Source of the DNA: UBA6522 sp965262365
GTDB lineage: Bacteria; Pseudomonadota; Gammaproteobacteria; Steroidobacterales; Rariloculaceae
NCBI GenBank assembly: GCA_965262365.1
Contig: OZ253541.1
Location: 4,526,001 to 4,590,000 of the forward strand
Direction: 5' to 3'
Length of the DNA stretch: 64,000 nt
How positions within the stretch are numbered: position 1 is the stretch's first letter; each line of letters begins with the position of its first letter. This document shows, piece after piece, positions 25,545 to 34,626 of the stretch. A program made the translations under genes and the position numbers. Under the pieces are notes generated by a model. The model did not search any database. It was not told the DNA's origin and saw only the letters and a program-made list of their open reading frames with translations.

Positions 25545-26468
25545 GTGTTACGCTACGCGACCCGCCGCTTTCTCGGAGCGCTGCCGACGCTCCTGATCCT
25601 GTTGGCGGTGGCCTTTTTCCTTATTCGCGTGGCGCCGGGCGGGCCGTTCGATGCGGAAAGGGCGTTGCTGCCGGAGATCGAGGCAAATCTCAGGGCGGCC
25701 TATCACCTGGACGAGCCGTTGTATCAACAGTTCGGCCGGTACGTATGGGGCCTCATGCACGCCGATTTCGGTCCGTCCTTCCAATACCGCGACTTTTCGG
25801 TCACGGAGCTGATCATGACGGGATTCCCGGTCTCGCTGAGACTGGGCGGCAGCGCCATGGCTCTGGCGCTGGTGCTGGGCATCTTCGCTGGAAGCATCGC
25901 GGCGCTGCGCCAGAACACGCGCACCGACTACGCGGTGATGTCGGTTTCGATGACAGGCATCTCCATCCCGAACTTCGTCATGGCGCCGCTGCTGATCCTG
26001 TTGTTCGCGGTCTATCTGGGCTGGTTGCCGGCCGGTGGCCTGGGGGACGGCTCGCCGCGCAACCTGGTGCTGCCCGTGATCGCGCTGGCGCTTCCCCAGA
26101 TCGCCTACATCTCCCGGCTGACCCGCGGCAGCATGATCGAGGTGCTGCGCAGCAACTTCATCCGCACCGCCCGGGCCCAGGGGTTGCCGACGCACAAGAT
26201 AGTGCTCCGGCATGCGCTCAAGCCGGCGCTGCTGCCTGTCGTGTCCTACCTGGGCCCGGCCACGGCGGCGGTCATCACAGGTTCCGTGGTCATCGAACAG
26301 ATATTCGGCGTACCGGGGCTTGGACGGTTTTTCGTTCAGGGAGCGTTGAACCGCGACTACACGCTGGTGATGGGCGTGGTGGTGTTCTACGGGGTGTTGA
26401 TCATCGCCTTCAACCTGCTGGTGGATATGGCTTACGCCTGGATGGATCCCAAGGTCAAGTATTCATGA
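25545..26468 (+). CDS. oppB: Peptide ABC transporter permease (OppB-like)
   Basis: 307 residues, GTG start at 25545 with GAGGGTAA upstream. Six membrane segments are apparent and the conserved N-terminal block LRYATRRFLGALPTLLILL plus the EAA loop (YISRLTRGSMIEVL, ARAQGLP) identify a DppB/OppB permease. It pairs with OppC to form the inner-membrane channel. Its stop overlaps the oppC start (ATGA). Confidence 0.95.
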   Translation: MLRYATRRFLGALPTLLILLAVAFFLIRVAPGGPFDAERALLPEIEANLRAAYHLDEPLYQQFGRYVWGLMHADFGPSFQYRDFSVTELIMTGFPVSLRLGGSAMALALVLGIFAGSIAALRQNTRTDYAVMSVSMTGISIPNFVMAPLLILLFAVYLGWLPAGGLGDGSPRNLVLPVIALALPQIAYISRLTRGSMIEVLRSNFIRTARAQGLPTHKIVLRHALKPALLPVVSYLGPATAAVITGSVVIEQIFGVPGLGRFFVQGALNRDYTLVMGVVVFYGVLIIAFNLLVDMAYAWMDPKVKYS

Positions 26469-27358
26469 GCGCCGCCGCCCCCGTCGCCCAATTTCAGGAG
26501 GAGGAGGTCGCCGGCCGCAGCCTGTGGGTGGACGCCTGGCGGACGCTGCGCAGGAATCGCGCCGCGGTAGTTTCCGGGATCGTCATCTGCGTGATGAGCC
26601 TGCTTGTCATCGTGGGCCCCTGGCTCAGCCCGTACAGTTATGACTTCACCGACTGGAGCAACCTGTCCATCGGCCCGAGCCTGGAGACCGGCCACCTGTT
26701 CGGCACCGACACGCTGGGACGGGATCTCTTCGTCCGCACCCTGTACGGCGGGCGAATCTCTCTGATGGTGGGCTTGGCGGCGACCGTGGTAAGCCTGCTC
26801 ATCGGCATCAGCTACGGCGCCACCGCAGGCTACTTCGGCGGCCGGCTGGACAATCTGATGATGCGTTTCGTGGATATCCTTTACGCGATGCCATTCATGT
26901 TCTTCGTGATCCTTCTCATGGTGTTCTTCGGCCGTAACCTGTTCCTGATCTTCGTCGCCCTTGGCGCCATCATTTGGCTCGACATGGCGCGCATCGTTCG
27001 CGGCCAGACACTGAGCCTCAAGCACCGCGAGTTCGTGGAGGCCGCCAGGGCCCAGGGCGTGGGAACATTTGCGGTGATACGCCGGCACATCGTGCCGAAC
27101 CTGCTGGGCGTGGTGGCCGTGTACGTGACGCTGACCATCCCCCAGGTGATCCTCATGGAGTCGTTCCTGAGTTTTCTCGGTCTGGGCGTTCAGGAGCCCA
27201 TGACATCCTGGGGCGCCCTGGTCAAGGAAGGGTCGGACGAGATGCAGAGCTCCCCCTGGCTGCTGCTCTTTCCGGCGGTATTCCTCGCCGCGACGCTGTT
27301 CTGCTTCAACTTTCTCGGCGACGGTATGCGCGACGCGCTGGACCCGAAGGACCGCTAG
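26465..27358 (+). CDS. oppC: Peptide ABC transporter permease (OppC-like)
   Basis: 297 residues. An N-terminal cytoplasmic stretch, then the OppC_N membrane segment (AAVVSGIVICVMSLLVIVG), the GTDTLGRDLFVRTLYGGRIS block, and four further membrane helices with the EAA motif EFVEAARAQGVG. It starts on the ATG overlapping the oppB stop and completes the permease pair. Confidence 0.95.
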   Translation: MSAAAPVAQFQEEEVAGRSLWVDAWRTLRRNRAAVVSGIVICVMSLLVIVGPWLSPYSYDFTDWSNLSIGPSLETGHLFGTDTLGRDLFVRTLYGGRISLMVGLAATVVSLLIGISYGATAGYFGGRLDNLMMRFVDILYAMPFMFFVILLMVFFGRNLFLIFVALGAIIWLDMARIVRGQTLSLKHREFVEAARAQGVGTFAVIRRHIVPNLLGVVAVYVTLTIPQVILMESFLSFLGLGVQEPMTSWGALVKEGSDEMQSSPWLLLFPAVFLAATLFCFNFLGDGMRDALDPKDR

Positions 27359-27391
27359 CGGCGCGATTCATGAACGCTTGCCCCCTCGGTC

Positions 27392-29239
27392 ATGAGCCTG
27401 CTTGAAGTCCGCAACCTGGATGTCCGGTTCGACACCCCGGACGGTGAGGTCCATGCCGTCAGGAACCTGAGCTTCGACCTGGACCAGGGGGAAACCCTGG
27501 GCGTGGTCGGCGAATCGGGATCCGGCAAGAGCCAGACCGTGCTAAGTCTGATGGGGCTGTTGGACGACAACGGCAGCGCCAGCGGTACGGCGCATTTTGA
27601 CGGTCAGGATTTGCTCAGGCTCTCCCCGGGAGCGTTGCGGCGCATTCGCGGGCGGCGAATTTCGATGATATTCCAGGACCCGATGACGTCGCTGAACCCC
27701 TACCTGAGCATCGCCGAGCAGATGGTCCAGGTGGTGCGCGAGCACGACAGGACCTCCCGCAAGGCGGCCCGGGACCGCTGCCTGGAGATGCTGGAAGCGG
27801 TCAGGATTTCCGACGCCCGGGCGCGGCTGGACTGCTACCCTCATGAACTCTCCGGCGGCATGCGCCAGCGGGTCATGATCGCCGCGAGCCTGCTCCTGGA
27901 CCCGCAGATCCTGGTGGCCGATGAGCCGACGACGGCGCTGGATGTCACCGTTCAGGCGCAAATCCTCGATCTCATGCGGGATCTGAACCGCCGGCTCGGC
28001 ACGGCCATCGTGCTCATCACCCACGACCTGGGGGTCATCGCCGGATTGTGCGAGCGAGTCCTGGTGATGCACGAGGGCGAATCGAAGGAGCAGGGAAACG
28101 TGAGGGATGTCTTCTACCGCCCCCGTCATCCCTACACAAAGGCTCTGCTCAAAGCCGTGCCGAGGCTGGATGCGGAGCGAGTGGAGCGGCTGACCTCGGC
28201 GAGCGGCGCCCCCGGATCCAGGGCCGCGGCCGCGCCGGCAAGCCCCCGCGCAGACTCGCCGCTGTTGAGCGTCGAGGGACTCAAGGTCCATTTCCCGGTT
28301 CGCACCGGCGGTTGGCTGGGGAGAAAGCGGCCATTGCGGGCCGTGGACGGGGTGGACCTGGAGTTGCGCCCGGGAGAGACCCTTGGCGTCGTGGGTGAAT
28401 CGGGCTGCGGCAAGTCGACGCTCGCCCGCGCCATTCTCCGGCTGGTGCCGCCCACCGCCGGAGACGTGTGCCTGCTGGGGCAAAGCATGGGCGAACTGGA
28501 CAAGCGGGCGTTGCGGGAGATGCGCCGGGACGCCCAGGTCATCTTCCAGGACCCGCTGGCTTCGCTGAATCCGCGAATGACGGTGGGCAACATCGTCAGC
28601 GAACCTCTTTGGACCCACTTTCCGGAACTCGGCGCTGCGGCGGTCAGGGAGCGGGTCGCCGATGTCCTGAGGCGAGTGGGACTCAGCGGCCGCGAACTGA
28701 ACCGGTATCCACACGAGTTCTCCGGCGGTCAATGCCAGCGCATCGGCATCGCCCGGGCCCTGGTGCTCAAGCCGAAGGTCATCATTTGCGACGAACCGGT
28801 GAGCGCCCTGGACGTCTCCATCCAGGCGCAGATCGTCAACCTGCTCATGGATCTTCAGGCGGAATTCGGTCTGGCGTTGATCTTCATCGCGCACGATCTG
28901 GCGGTGGTGCGGCACATCAGTCACCGGATCATGGTCATGTACCTGGGCCGGATCGTGGAGGTGGCGTCGCGGCGGGCACTGTACGAAACACCCCGCCATC
29001 CCTATACGCGGGCGCTCATCAGCGCGGTTCCGATCCCCGATCCGGACAAGGAGCGGGCGCGGGACCGGGAGTTGCTTCCGGGGGACCTGCCGTCACCCGT
29101 CGACCCGCCCTCCGGTTGCCGCTTCAGGACCCGGTGCCGATTCGCCGAGCAGCGCTGCCGGATGGAAGTCCCCGAGCTTCGGCCATTGGCGGGCAGCCGG
29201 GTGGCTTGTCATCGGGCGGGTGAAGCGGCGCTTGGCTGA
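27392..29239 (+). CDS. oppDF: Fused peptide ABC transporter ATP-binding protein (OppD-OppF)
   Basis: 615 residues containing two full ABC ATPase modules. Module 1 (about 1-270) has Walker A GESGSGKSQ, signature LSGGMRQR and Walker B ILVADEP. Module 2 (about 290-600) has Walker A GESGCGKST, signature FSGGQCQR and Walker B VIICDEP, plus the C-terminal oligopeptide extension with GCRFRTRCRFAEQRC cysteines. The fusion, also seen in YejF-type transporters, replaces separate OppD and OppF and lets one gene power the OppBC channel. It is the last gene of the four-gene cluster. Confidence 0.95.
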   Translation: MSLLEVRNLDVRFDTPDGEVHAVRNLSFDLDQGETLGVVGESGSGKSQTVLSLMGLLDDNGSASGTAHFDGQDLLRLSPGALRRIRGRRISMIFQDPMTSLNPYLSIAEQMVQVVREHDRTSRKAARDRCLEMLEAVRISDARARLDCYPHELSGGMRQRVMIAASLLLDPQILVADEPTTALDVTVQAQILDLMRDLNRRLGTAIVLITHDLGVIAGLCERVLVMHEGESKEQGNVRDVFYRPRHPYTKALLKAVPRLDAERVERLTSASGAPGSRAAAAPASPRADSPLLSVEGLKVHFPVRTGGWLGRKRPLRAVDGVDLELRPGETLGVVGESGCGKSTLARAILRLVPPTAGDVCLLGQSMGELDKRALREMRRDAQVIFQDPLASLNPRMTVGNIVSEPLWTHFPELGAAAVRERVADVLRRVGLSGRELNRYPHEFSGGQCQRIGIARALVLKPKVIICDEPVSALDVSIQAQIVNLLMDLQAEFGLALIFIAHDLAVVRHISHRIMVMYLGRIVEVASRRALYETPRHPYTRALISAVPIPDPDKERARDRELLPGDLPSPVDPPSGCRFRTRCRFAEQRCRMEVPELRPLAGSRVACHRAGEAALG

Positions 29240-29283
29240 GTGAAACGACCGTCCGCCGTAGCGCTGGGGGCTATACTTCGGTC

Positions 29284-29901
29284 ATGTGGGAACGCCTGAC
29301 TGAGCGACTGGCCGGTGTCGGGCTGACGGTGGATCCTGCTGCTGCCGATGCGCTGGCAAGATACCTTGGTGAGATCCGCCGGTGGAACCGGGTCCACAAT
29401 CTCACCACGATCACCGACCCGGAGGCGATGATCCGTCGCCACGCGATCGAGAGCCTTGCGTTGCGCCCGCTGCTGGTGGGCGACCGGGTCGCCGATGTGG
29501 GCAGCGGCGCCGGCGTGCCGGGCATTCCGCTGGCCATCGCCGAGCCTGGCAGGCATTTCACTCTCATCGAAAGCCGAGGCAAGCGCGCTGCGTTCCTGAG
29601 GCATGTGCAAGGCTTGCTGGGATTGGTTAACGTTGACGTGCAACACTGCCGGGTGGAGGAGATGAACGACGCTCGAACCTTCGATACCTTGCTCGCCAGG
29701 GCGTTGGCGCCGCCCGCGGAGTTGCTGCGGCTCACCGCGCACCTGTTCGGGCCGGATACGGTGATGCTGGTGCCGACCGGCGAGCGGGCCGCCGGCGAGC
29801 GGGCCGAGGTGGACCGACGGTTCAACGTGCGACGGGCGGAAGGAGCGATGTCGGAACTGATCGAGGGCTCGTTGCTGATCATCTCCAGGAAGCGAGGCTG
29901 A
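29284..29901 (+). CDS. rsmG: 16S rRNA (guanine527-N7)-methyltransferase RsmG
   Basis: 205 residues. The RWNRVHNLTTITDPEAMIRR segment (key part RVHNLTTITDP) and the SAM motif VADVGSGAGVPGIPLAI are diagnostic for RsmG (GidB). It methylates G527 of 16S rRNA. It normally follows mnmG directly, but here the peptide transporter cluster lies between them. parA follows 7 bases later. Confidence 0.96.
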   Translation: MWERLTERLAGVGLTVDPAAADALARYLGEIRRWNRVHNLTTITDPEAMIRRHAIESLALRPLLVGDRVADVGSGAGVPGIPLAIAEPGRHFTLIESRGKRAAFLRHVQGLLGLVNVDVQHCRVEEMNDARTFDTLLARALAPPAELLRLTAHLFGPDTVMLVPTGERAAGERAEVDRRFNVRRAEGAMSELIEGSLLIISRKRG

Positions 29902-29908
29902 TAATTCC

Positions 29909-30688
29909 TTGGCGCAGATCATTGCCATAGCCAACCGCAAGGGCGGGGTGGGCAAGACCACCACCTGCGTGAATCTGGCCGCGTCCCTGGCCGCCACACG
30001 CCGGCGTGTGCTGGTGGTGGACTTGGATCCCCAGGGCAACGCCACGGTCAGCTGCTGCGTGGACCTGGCGGACATGGAGGTCACCGTCTGCGACCTGCTT
30101 CTTGGGGAGGGCGATGCGACCGCAGCGATTCGGGCCGCGAGCGCGGGCGGATTCGGCGTACTGCCGGCCAACCAGGATCTCACCGTGGCGGAAGTCAGGC
30201 TCCTGAGCCATCCCGGGCGCGAGCGCCGTCTGAAGCAGGTTCTCACGCCGCTCGAAAAGGATTACGACTACGTGCTGGTGGATTGCCCGCCGGCGATCAA
30301 CATGCTCACGCTCAACGCCCTGGCGGCGGCGACAGGCGTGCTCATACCCATTCAGTGCGAGTACCTGGCGCTGGAAGGCCTCAGCGCGCTGCTGGAAACC
30401 GTTGAGGAAATCCGCCGCAGCGTCAATCCGGCGCTGCGGATTCACGGCATTCTGCGCACCATGTTCGACGGCAGGACCAATCTCACCAGGGAAGTTTCCA
30501 GCCAGCTTCTGGAACACTTCGGCGACGGGGTGTTCCGTACCGTCATTCCGCGCAATGTCCGACTGGCCGAAGCGCCCAGTTTCGGCAAGCCCGCGCTCTA
30601 CCACGACAAGTCCTCGGCGGGGGCGTTGGCGTACCTGGCCCTGGCCGGAGAGATCAATCGTCGCGAGGCCGTGCCGGCAACGCTCTGA
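29909..30688 (+). CDS. parA: Chromosome partitioning ATPase ParA (Soj)
   Basis: 259 residues, TTG start at 29909. The deviant Walker A KGGVGKTTTCVN, the Walker A' DLDPQGNAT and the Walker B-like VLVDCPPA are those of chromosomal ParA. It lacks an N-terminal helix-turn-helix, as expected for the chromosomal type. ParA forms a DNA-bound gradient that moves ParB-parS complexes. Together with ParB and the two parS sites in recF, it makes a complete origin-segregation system inside this window. Confidence 0.96.
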   Translation: MAQIIAIANRKGGVGKTTTCVNLAASLAATRRRVLVVDLDPQGNATVSCCVDLADMEVTVCDLLLGEGDATAAIRAASAGGFGVLPANQDLTVAEVRLLSHPGRERRLKQVLTPLEKDYDYVLVDCPPAINMLTLNALAAATGVLIPIQCEYLALEGLSALLETVEEIRRSVNPALRIHGILRTMFDGRTNLTREVSSQLLEHFGDGVFRTVIPRNVRLAEAPSFGKPALYHDKSSAGALAYLALAGEINRREAVPATL

Positions 30689-30753
30689 TCGCCGCTTGGG
30701 GGAGTGCTTGCGATACAATGATTCGCGCCTGATCCTGCCGACGAGAGGAACAC

Positions 30754-30828
30754 ATGCTCAGCCCGTCTGCCGCACCCACCGTTCCCTGCCTGGCAGGGAC
30801 TCAACCTTCTCGCGACCAGCGACGGTGA
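30754..30828 (+). CDS. Possible 24-residue leader ORF ahead of parB
   Basis: ATG at 30754 has GAGAGGAAC upstream and the frame ends TGA three bases before the parB ATG. A near-perfect TCCCTGCC/GGCAGGGA palindrome sits inside it. It could couple or tune parB translation, but an ORF this short with no known relative is weak evidence. Confidence 0.3.
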   Translation: MLSPSAAPTVPCLAGTQPSRDQRR

Positions 30829-30831
30829 GCG

Positions 30832-31722
30832 ATGCGGCCTAAGCGAAGAAGCCTCGGTCGCGGCCTGGAGGCGCTGCTCGGCGCGGACCCCATCGCACCG
30901 CATCCGGACGCGCCGGACGGGCTCCGGGAGTTGCCTGTCGATCTCCTTGAGCGCGGCCGCTATCAGCCGCGGGTGGACATGCGCCAGGAGTCGCTGCAGG
31001 AACTGGCGGACTCCATCCGTGCCCAGGGCCTGGTGCAACCGATAATCGTTCGCCCCCTGAACACCCCGGAGGGCGGCGCCGAGACCCGCTACGAGATCGT
31101 CGCCGGGGAACGGCGCTGGCGCGCGGCCCAACTGGCGGGGCTGGACGCGATTCCCGCCCTCGTCAGGGACATGCCCGACCGGGCGGCAATCGCCGTCGGG
31201 CTGATCGAGAACATGCAGCGCGAGGACCTGAATCCGCTGGAAGAGGCCGGCGCGCTGAGGCGCCTGGTGGACGAATTCGAGATGACCCACGCCGAGGCCG
31301 CTGACGCCGTGGGCCGTTCAAGAGCGACGGTGACCAACCTGATGCGGCTGCTGGAATTGCCCGATGAGGTCAAGGGGATGGTCGAGGGAAGGTCGCTGAA
31401 CATGGGGCACGCGAGGGCCCTGCTGGCGCTGGAGGATCCCGAGGCCCTGGTGGCGCTGGCCCGGCGCGCCGTCAAGCACGGCTGGAGCGTTCGGGAGACC
31501 GAGCGCGCCGTGAACCGGCTGGCGCGGCCCGAGAAAAAACGGCCGCCAGCGCCGGCAAAGGACCCTGACGTGCGGCGCCTGGAGATGGAGTTGAGCAACC
31601 GGCTTGGCGCTTCGGTCCGGATCGATCACCGCTCCAGGAGAGGGCGGGTCATCATTCGTTATCACGGCATCGATGAACTGGAGGGGATTATCGAGCAACT
31701 GGGACCCCGGCCGGGGTCGTGA
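30832..31722 (+). CDS. parB: Chromosome partitioning protein ParB (Spo0J)
   Basis: 296 residues. The CTP-binding ParB/Srx domain has GERRWRAAQLAG and ENMQREDLNPLEEA. A helix-turn-helix (about 135-180, AEAADAVGRSRATVTNLMRLL) reads parS, and a C-terminal dimerisation domain closes the protein. It loads at parS and slides as a CTP-gated clamp. It is encoded 143 bases after parA. Confidence 0.97.
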   Translation: MRPKRRSLGRGLEALLGADPIAPHPDAPDGLRELPVDLLERGRYQPRVDMRQESLQELADSIRAQGLVQPIIVRPLNTPEGGAETRYEIVAGERRWRAAQLAGLDAIPALVRDMPDRAAIAVGLIENMQREDLNPLEEAGALRRLVDEFEMTHAEAADAVGRSRATVTNLMRLLELPDEVKGMVEGRSLNMGHARALLALEDPEALVALARRAVKHGWSVRETERAVNRLARPEKKRPPAPAKDPDVRRLEMELSNRLGASVRIDHRSRRGRVIIRYHGIDELEGIIEQLGPRPGS

Positions 31723-31833
31723 TCGTTCTCGGCGAGCGCACGGATGCGACCGGGGCAGGCCCGGCTCGCCTTGATCGTGAGCCCACAAATCTATAGGATA
31801 CCGCGGCGTTCAGGCGGCAGAAATTCCTCCTAG

Positions 31834-31860
31834 AAGCGACGCCTCGGGTGTGGCTTTTTC
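31834..31860 (+). terminator. Intrinsic terminator after parAB
   Basis: AAGCGACGCC, a 3-base loop and GGTGTGGCTT form a 10-bp stem with one mismatch and one wobble pair, running into TTTTTCTTT. It separates parAB from the ATP synthase operon. Confidence 0.6.
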
Positions 31861-31902
31861 TTTATCCAATACAGCGTGACATGACGGGCACACGGACTGC
31901 TT

Positions 31903-32328
31903 GTGAGCGATTTGGATGAGCGGTTCCGCCGGGCGCGCCGGGCCGCGTTCGGGATAGTCGGGGCACAGGCCGGCGTCACGCTGCTGGGCGCCGCGGGCGG
32001 GCTGCTGCTGGCGGGCACGGCGGGAGCCGTCTCCGCGTTCCTGGGCGGCGGCATCGGCACTCTGGCCAGCTTGGCCCAGGTAGCCGGAACGTTCCGGTCA
32101 GGGGCGAGCAGGGAACCGGCGAAGATTCTCGGCCGGCTGTTTCGAGGAGAGGCGATCAAGCTGCTGATCACGGCGGGGCTGTTCGCATTGGTATTGATGA
32201 ACGTGGAAGTGGTTTTCGGAGCGATGATCGGCGGTTTCGCAGCGACGCTACTGGTGTTCTGGGCAGCATTGCTCCGGGGTGCGGGTGACTCGCTGGCCGG
32301 CGGGACCGGGCAGCAGGGCAGGAAGTAG
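31903..32328 (+). CDS. atpI: ATP synthase assembly protein I (AtpI)
   Basis: 141 residues from a GTG at 31903, with four hydrophobic segments (about 23-42, 44-60, 84-101, 106-123) in the pattern of AtpI, which helps assemble the c-ring. AtpI proteins are poorly conserved, so the call rests on size, topology and the place directly ahead of atpB. Confidence 0.85.
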   Translation: MSDLDERFRRARRAAFGIVGAQAGVTLLGAAGGLLLAGTAGAVSAFLGGGIGTLASLAQVAGTFRSGASREPAKILGRLFRGEAIKLLITAGLFALVLMNVEVVFGAMIGGFAATLLVFWAALLRGAGDSLAGGTGQQGRK

Positions 32329-32330
32329 GC

Positions 32331-33176
32331 ATGGAAGACGCTCACGAAGGCCCCGCGGACGCCACCGAGTACATCGTCCACCACCTCACCAACCTGCATG
32401 TGGGCGAGGGGTTCTGGAATCTGCACCTGGACAGCGTCTTCTACGCCGTGGCGCTGGGAATCCTGTTCGTCGGCAGCTTCCGGTTCGCGGCGGTCAGGGC
32501 CACTTCGGGCGTGCCGGGCCGCTGGCAGAACTTCGTCGAGATGATGGTGGAGTTCGTCGATACCCAGGTCAAGGACAGCTTTCACGGTTCAAGCAAGCTC
32601 ATCGCGCCGCTGGCGCTGACGATTTTCTGCTGGATCTTCCTGATGAATTTCATGGACCTGGTGCCGGTGGACCTGTTGCCCGAGGTCGGGGTCATCATGG
32701 GGATCGAGTACATGAAGGTCGTGCCGACCACCGATCTCAACATCACCTTCGGCATGTCGATCAGCGTTTTCCTGCTCATGATCTTCTACAGCATCAAGAT
32801 CAAGGGCGTCGGCGGATTTGCCAGGGAATTGTTTTTTCACCCGTTTGGCAAGTGGATGCTGCCGTTCAACTTCCTCCTGAAACTGGTGGAGGAATTGGCC
32901 AAGCCGGTATCACTGGCGCTGCGGCTGTTCGGGAACCTCTACGCCGGCGAGCTGATCTTCATTCTGATCGCACTGTTCACGCTGTCCGCGGGTGGACACA
33001 CGTTGACCGAAACTGCGTTGAATCTGTTTTCGGTCGACACGATTGCGTACCTGATCATTCAGGTGATCCTGGGTCTGGTATGGGCGCTGTTCCATATCCT
33101 GATCATCACATTGCAGGCCTTCATCTTCATGATGTTGACCATCGTCTACTTGAGTATGGCCCACGAAGAGCATTAG
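32331..33176 (+). CDS. atpB: F0F1 ATP synthase subunit a
   Basis: 281 residues with an extended N-terminal periplasmic part and five membrane helices. The essential proton-channel arginine lies in SLALRLFGNLYAGE. It forms the half-channels against the c-ring. It starts 3 bases after atpI. Confidence 0.97.
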   Translation: MEDAHEGPADATEYIVHHLTNLHVGEGFWNLHLDSVFYAVALGILFVGSFRFAAVRATSGVPGRWQNFVEMMVEFVDTQVKDSFHGSSKLIAPLALTIFCWIFLMNFMDLVPVDLLPEVGVIMGIEYMKVVPTTDLNITFGMSISVFLLMIFYSIKIKGVGGFARELFFHPFGKWMLPFNFLLKLVEELAKPVSLALRLFGNLYAGELIFILIALFTLSAGGHTLTETALNLFSVDTIAYLIIQVILGLVWALFHILIITLQAFIFMMLTIVYLSMAHEEH

Positions 33177-33215
33177 TTAGAAGGCTTCGCGGCCTTGCTG
33201 AATTTAGGAGGAGTT

Positions 33216-33509
33216 ATGGAATTAGTAAACTTAGTCGCCAACGTACAGGGAATGACAGCCGTGGCTGTGGCGCTGTTGATCGGCATGGGCGCGGCGGGCA
33301 CCGCCATTGGCTTCGGCCTGCTCGGCGGCCGCTTCCTTGAAGGTGCAGCGAGGCAGCCGGAACTGGTGCCGATGCTGCAGATCAAGATGTTCATCGTCGC
33401 CGGACTGCTGGATGCGGTCACCATGATCGGCGTGGGTGTGGCGCTGTTCTTTACGTTTGCCAACCCGTTTCTGAGCACGGCGCTGAACACGGTCGGGGCC
33501 GGCGGCTGA
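33216..33509 (+). CDS. atpE: F0F1 ATP synthase subunit c
   Basis: 97-residue hairpin of two membrane helices joined by the ARQPEL loop. The ion-binding carboxylate is Asp in GLLDAVTMIG, pointing to a proton-driven rather than sodium-type ring. ATG 33216 is preceded by GGAGGAG, the strongest ribosome site in the operon, as expected for the subunit needed in most copies. Confidence 0.97.
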   Translation: MELVNLVANVQGMTAVAVALLIGMGAAGTAIGFGLLGGRFLEGAARQPELVPMLQIKMFIVAGLLDAVTMIGVGVALFFTFANPFLSTALNTVGAGG

Positions 33510-33549
33510 TCCGTCTGGACCGAGGCGACATCGTTCCCGGAGCTAACCC

Positions 33550-34020
33550 GTGAGTATCAACGTCACACTGTTCGTACAGATGCTGGTATTCGCCCTGCTG
33601 GTGTGGTTCACCATGACCTACATCTGGCCGCTCATTATCCAGGCCATGGAGGAGCGCGAGCAGCGGATCGCCGATGGCCTTGCTGCCGCGGAAAAGGGCC
33701 GCAGCAACCTGGAGGCGGCCGAGGCACAGGCCCAGACCATCATCGTGGCGGCTCGGGAGCAGGCCCGCGACATTCTCAACAAGGCTTCGTCACGGGCCAC
33801 CGGCATCGTCGATGAAGCCCGTACCCAGGGCGAGGATGAGAAGCGCAAGCGGCTCGAAAGCGCCCAGGCGGAGCTGGACGTGGAAATCAACCGGGCTCGC
33901 GACGAACTGCGCAACCAGGTGGCGGTCATCGCCGTGGCGGGTGCGGAGAAAGTCCTGGCCCGCGAGATCGACGCCGAGGCGCACCGTGAGCTGCTCGACC
34001 GCCTGGCCGCGGAACTGTAG
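33550..34020 (+). CDS. atpF: F0F1 ATP synthase subunit b
   Basis: 156 residues, the usual length. One N-terminal membrane helix (about 5-24) is followed by a long charged right-handed coiled coil forming the peripheral stalk. GTG start at 33550. Lies between atpE and atpH. Confidence 0.96.
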   Translation: MSINVTLFVQMLVFALLVWFTMTYIWPLIIQAMEEREQRIADGLAAAEKGRSNLEAAEAQAQTIIVAAREQARDILNKASSRATGIVDEARTQGEDEKRKRLESAQAELDVEINRARDELRNQVAVIAVAGAEKVLAREIDAEAHRELLDRLAAEL

Positions 34021-34046
34021 CGGCGGCCTGCGAGCGGATAGTTGCC

Positions 34047-34601
34047 ATGGCTGAAACCGGCACACTGGCGAGGCCCTACGCCCGCGCGACCTTCGAACTG
34101 GCGAGAGACGATGGCAGTCTGTCCGCGTGGTCGCAGGCCTTGAGGACAGCGGCTGACGTGGTCAGCGATCCGGCGGCGAGCGCCTTTCTCTCCCGGCGGG
34201 AGCTTGCGGACTCTTCGCGCATCGACTTCCTGCTGTCGGTGTGCGCCGACGCCGGCGAAGCGCGGGTGCTGGGTTCTGAGCGCGGCCGCAATCTGCTCAG
34301 GTTGCTGGCGGAGAATCGCAGGCTCGAGGTCCTGCCGGAGATTTCGACCCGGTTCGATGCGCTCAAGGCCCGCGCCGAGAACACGGTCAAGGTACAGCTT
34401 GTGACCGCCGCCGGCGTGGAAGAAGCCGTCGTCGAGCGAATCGCGGCAGCCCTGGAACGGAAGCTGGGCCGGACGGTGGAACTGGAACTGAAACAAGACC
34501 CCGGGTTGCTTGGCGGTGCGGTGATCCATGCCGAGGGCCAGGTGATCGATGGATCGGTGAAGAGTCGGCTCACCGAACTTGCCGGGGCGTTGACCGCATG
34601 A
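34047..34601 (+). CDS. atpH: F0F1 ATP synthase subunit delta
   Basis: 184 residues. The N-terminal helical bundle begins LARPYARATFELARDDG, and the C-terminal DPGLLGGAVIHAEGQVIDGS matches OSCP/delta (key part GGAVIHAEGQVIDGS). It joins the b stalk to the top of F1. Confidence 0.95.
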   Translation: MAETGTLARPYARATFELARDDGSLSAWSQALRTAADVVSDPAASAFLSRRELADSSRIDFLLSVCADAGEARVLGSERGRNLLRLLAENRRLEVLPEISTRFDALKARAENTVKVQLVTAAGVEEAVVERIAAALERKLGRTVELELKQDPGLLGGAVIHAEGQVIDGSVKSRLTELAGALTA

Positions 34602-34626
34602 TGAATTGCGGGCGAGAGGAAATTCC

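Noticed and set aside
31769..31797. Promoter TTGATC / TAGGAT for the atp operon
   Set aside because: The parAB terminator would lie between it and atpI, and the hexamers are weak.
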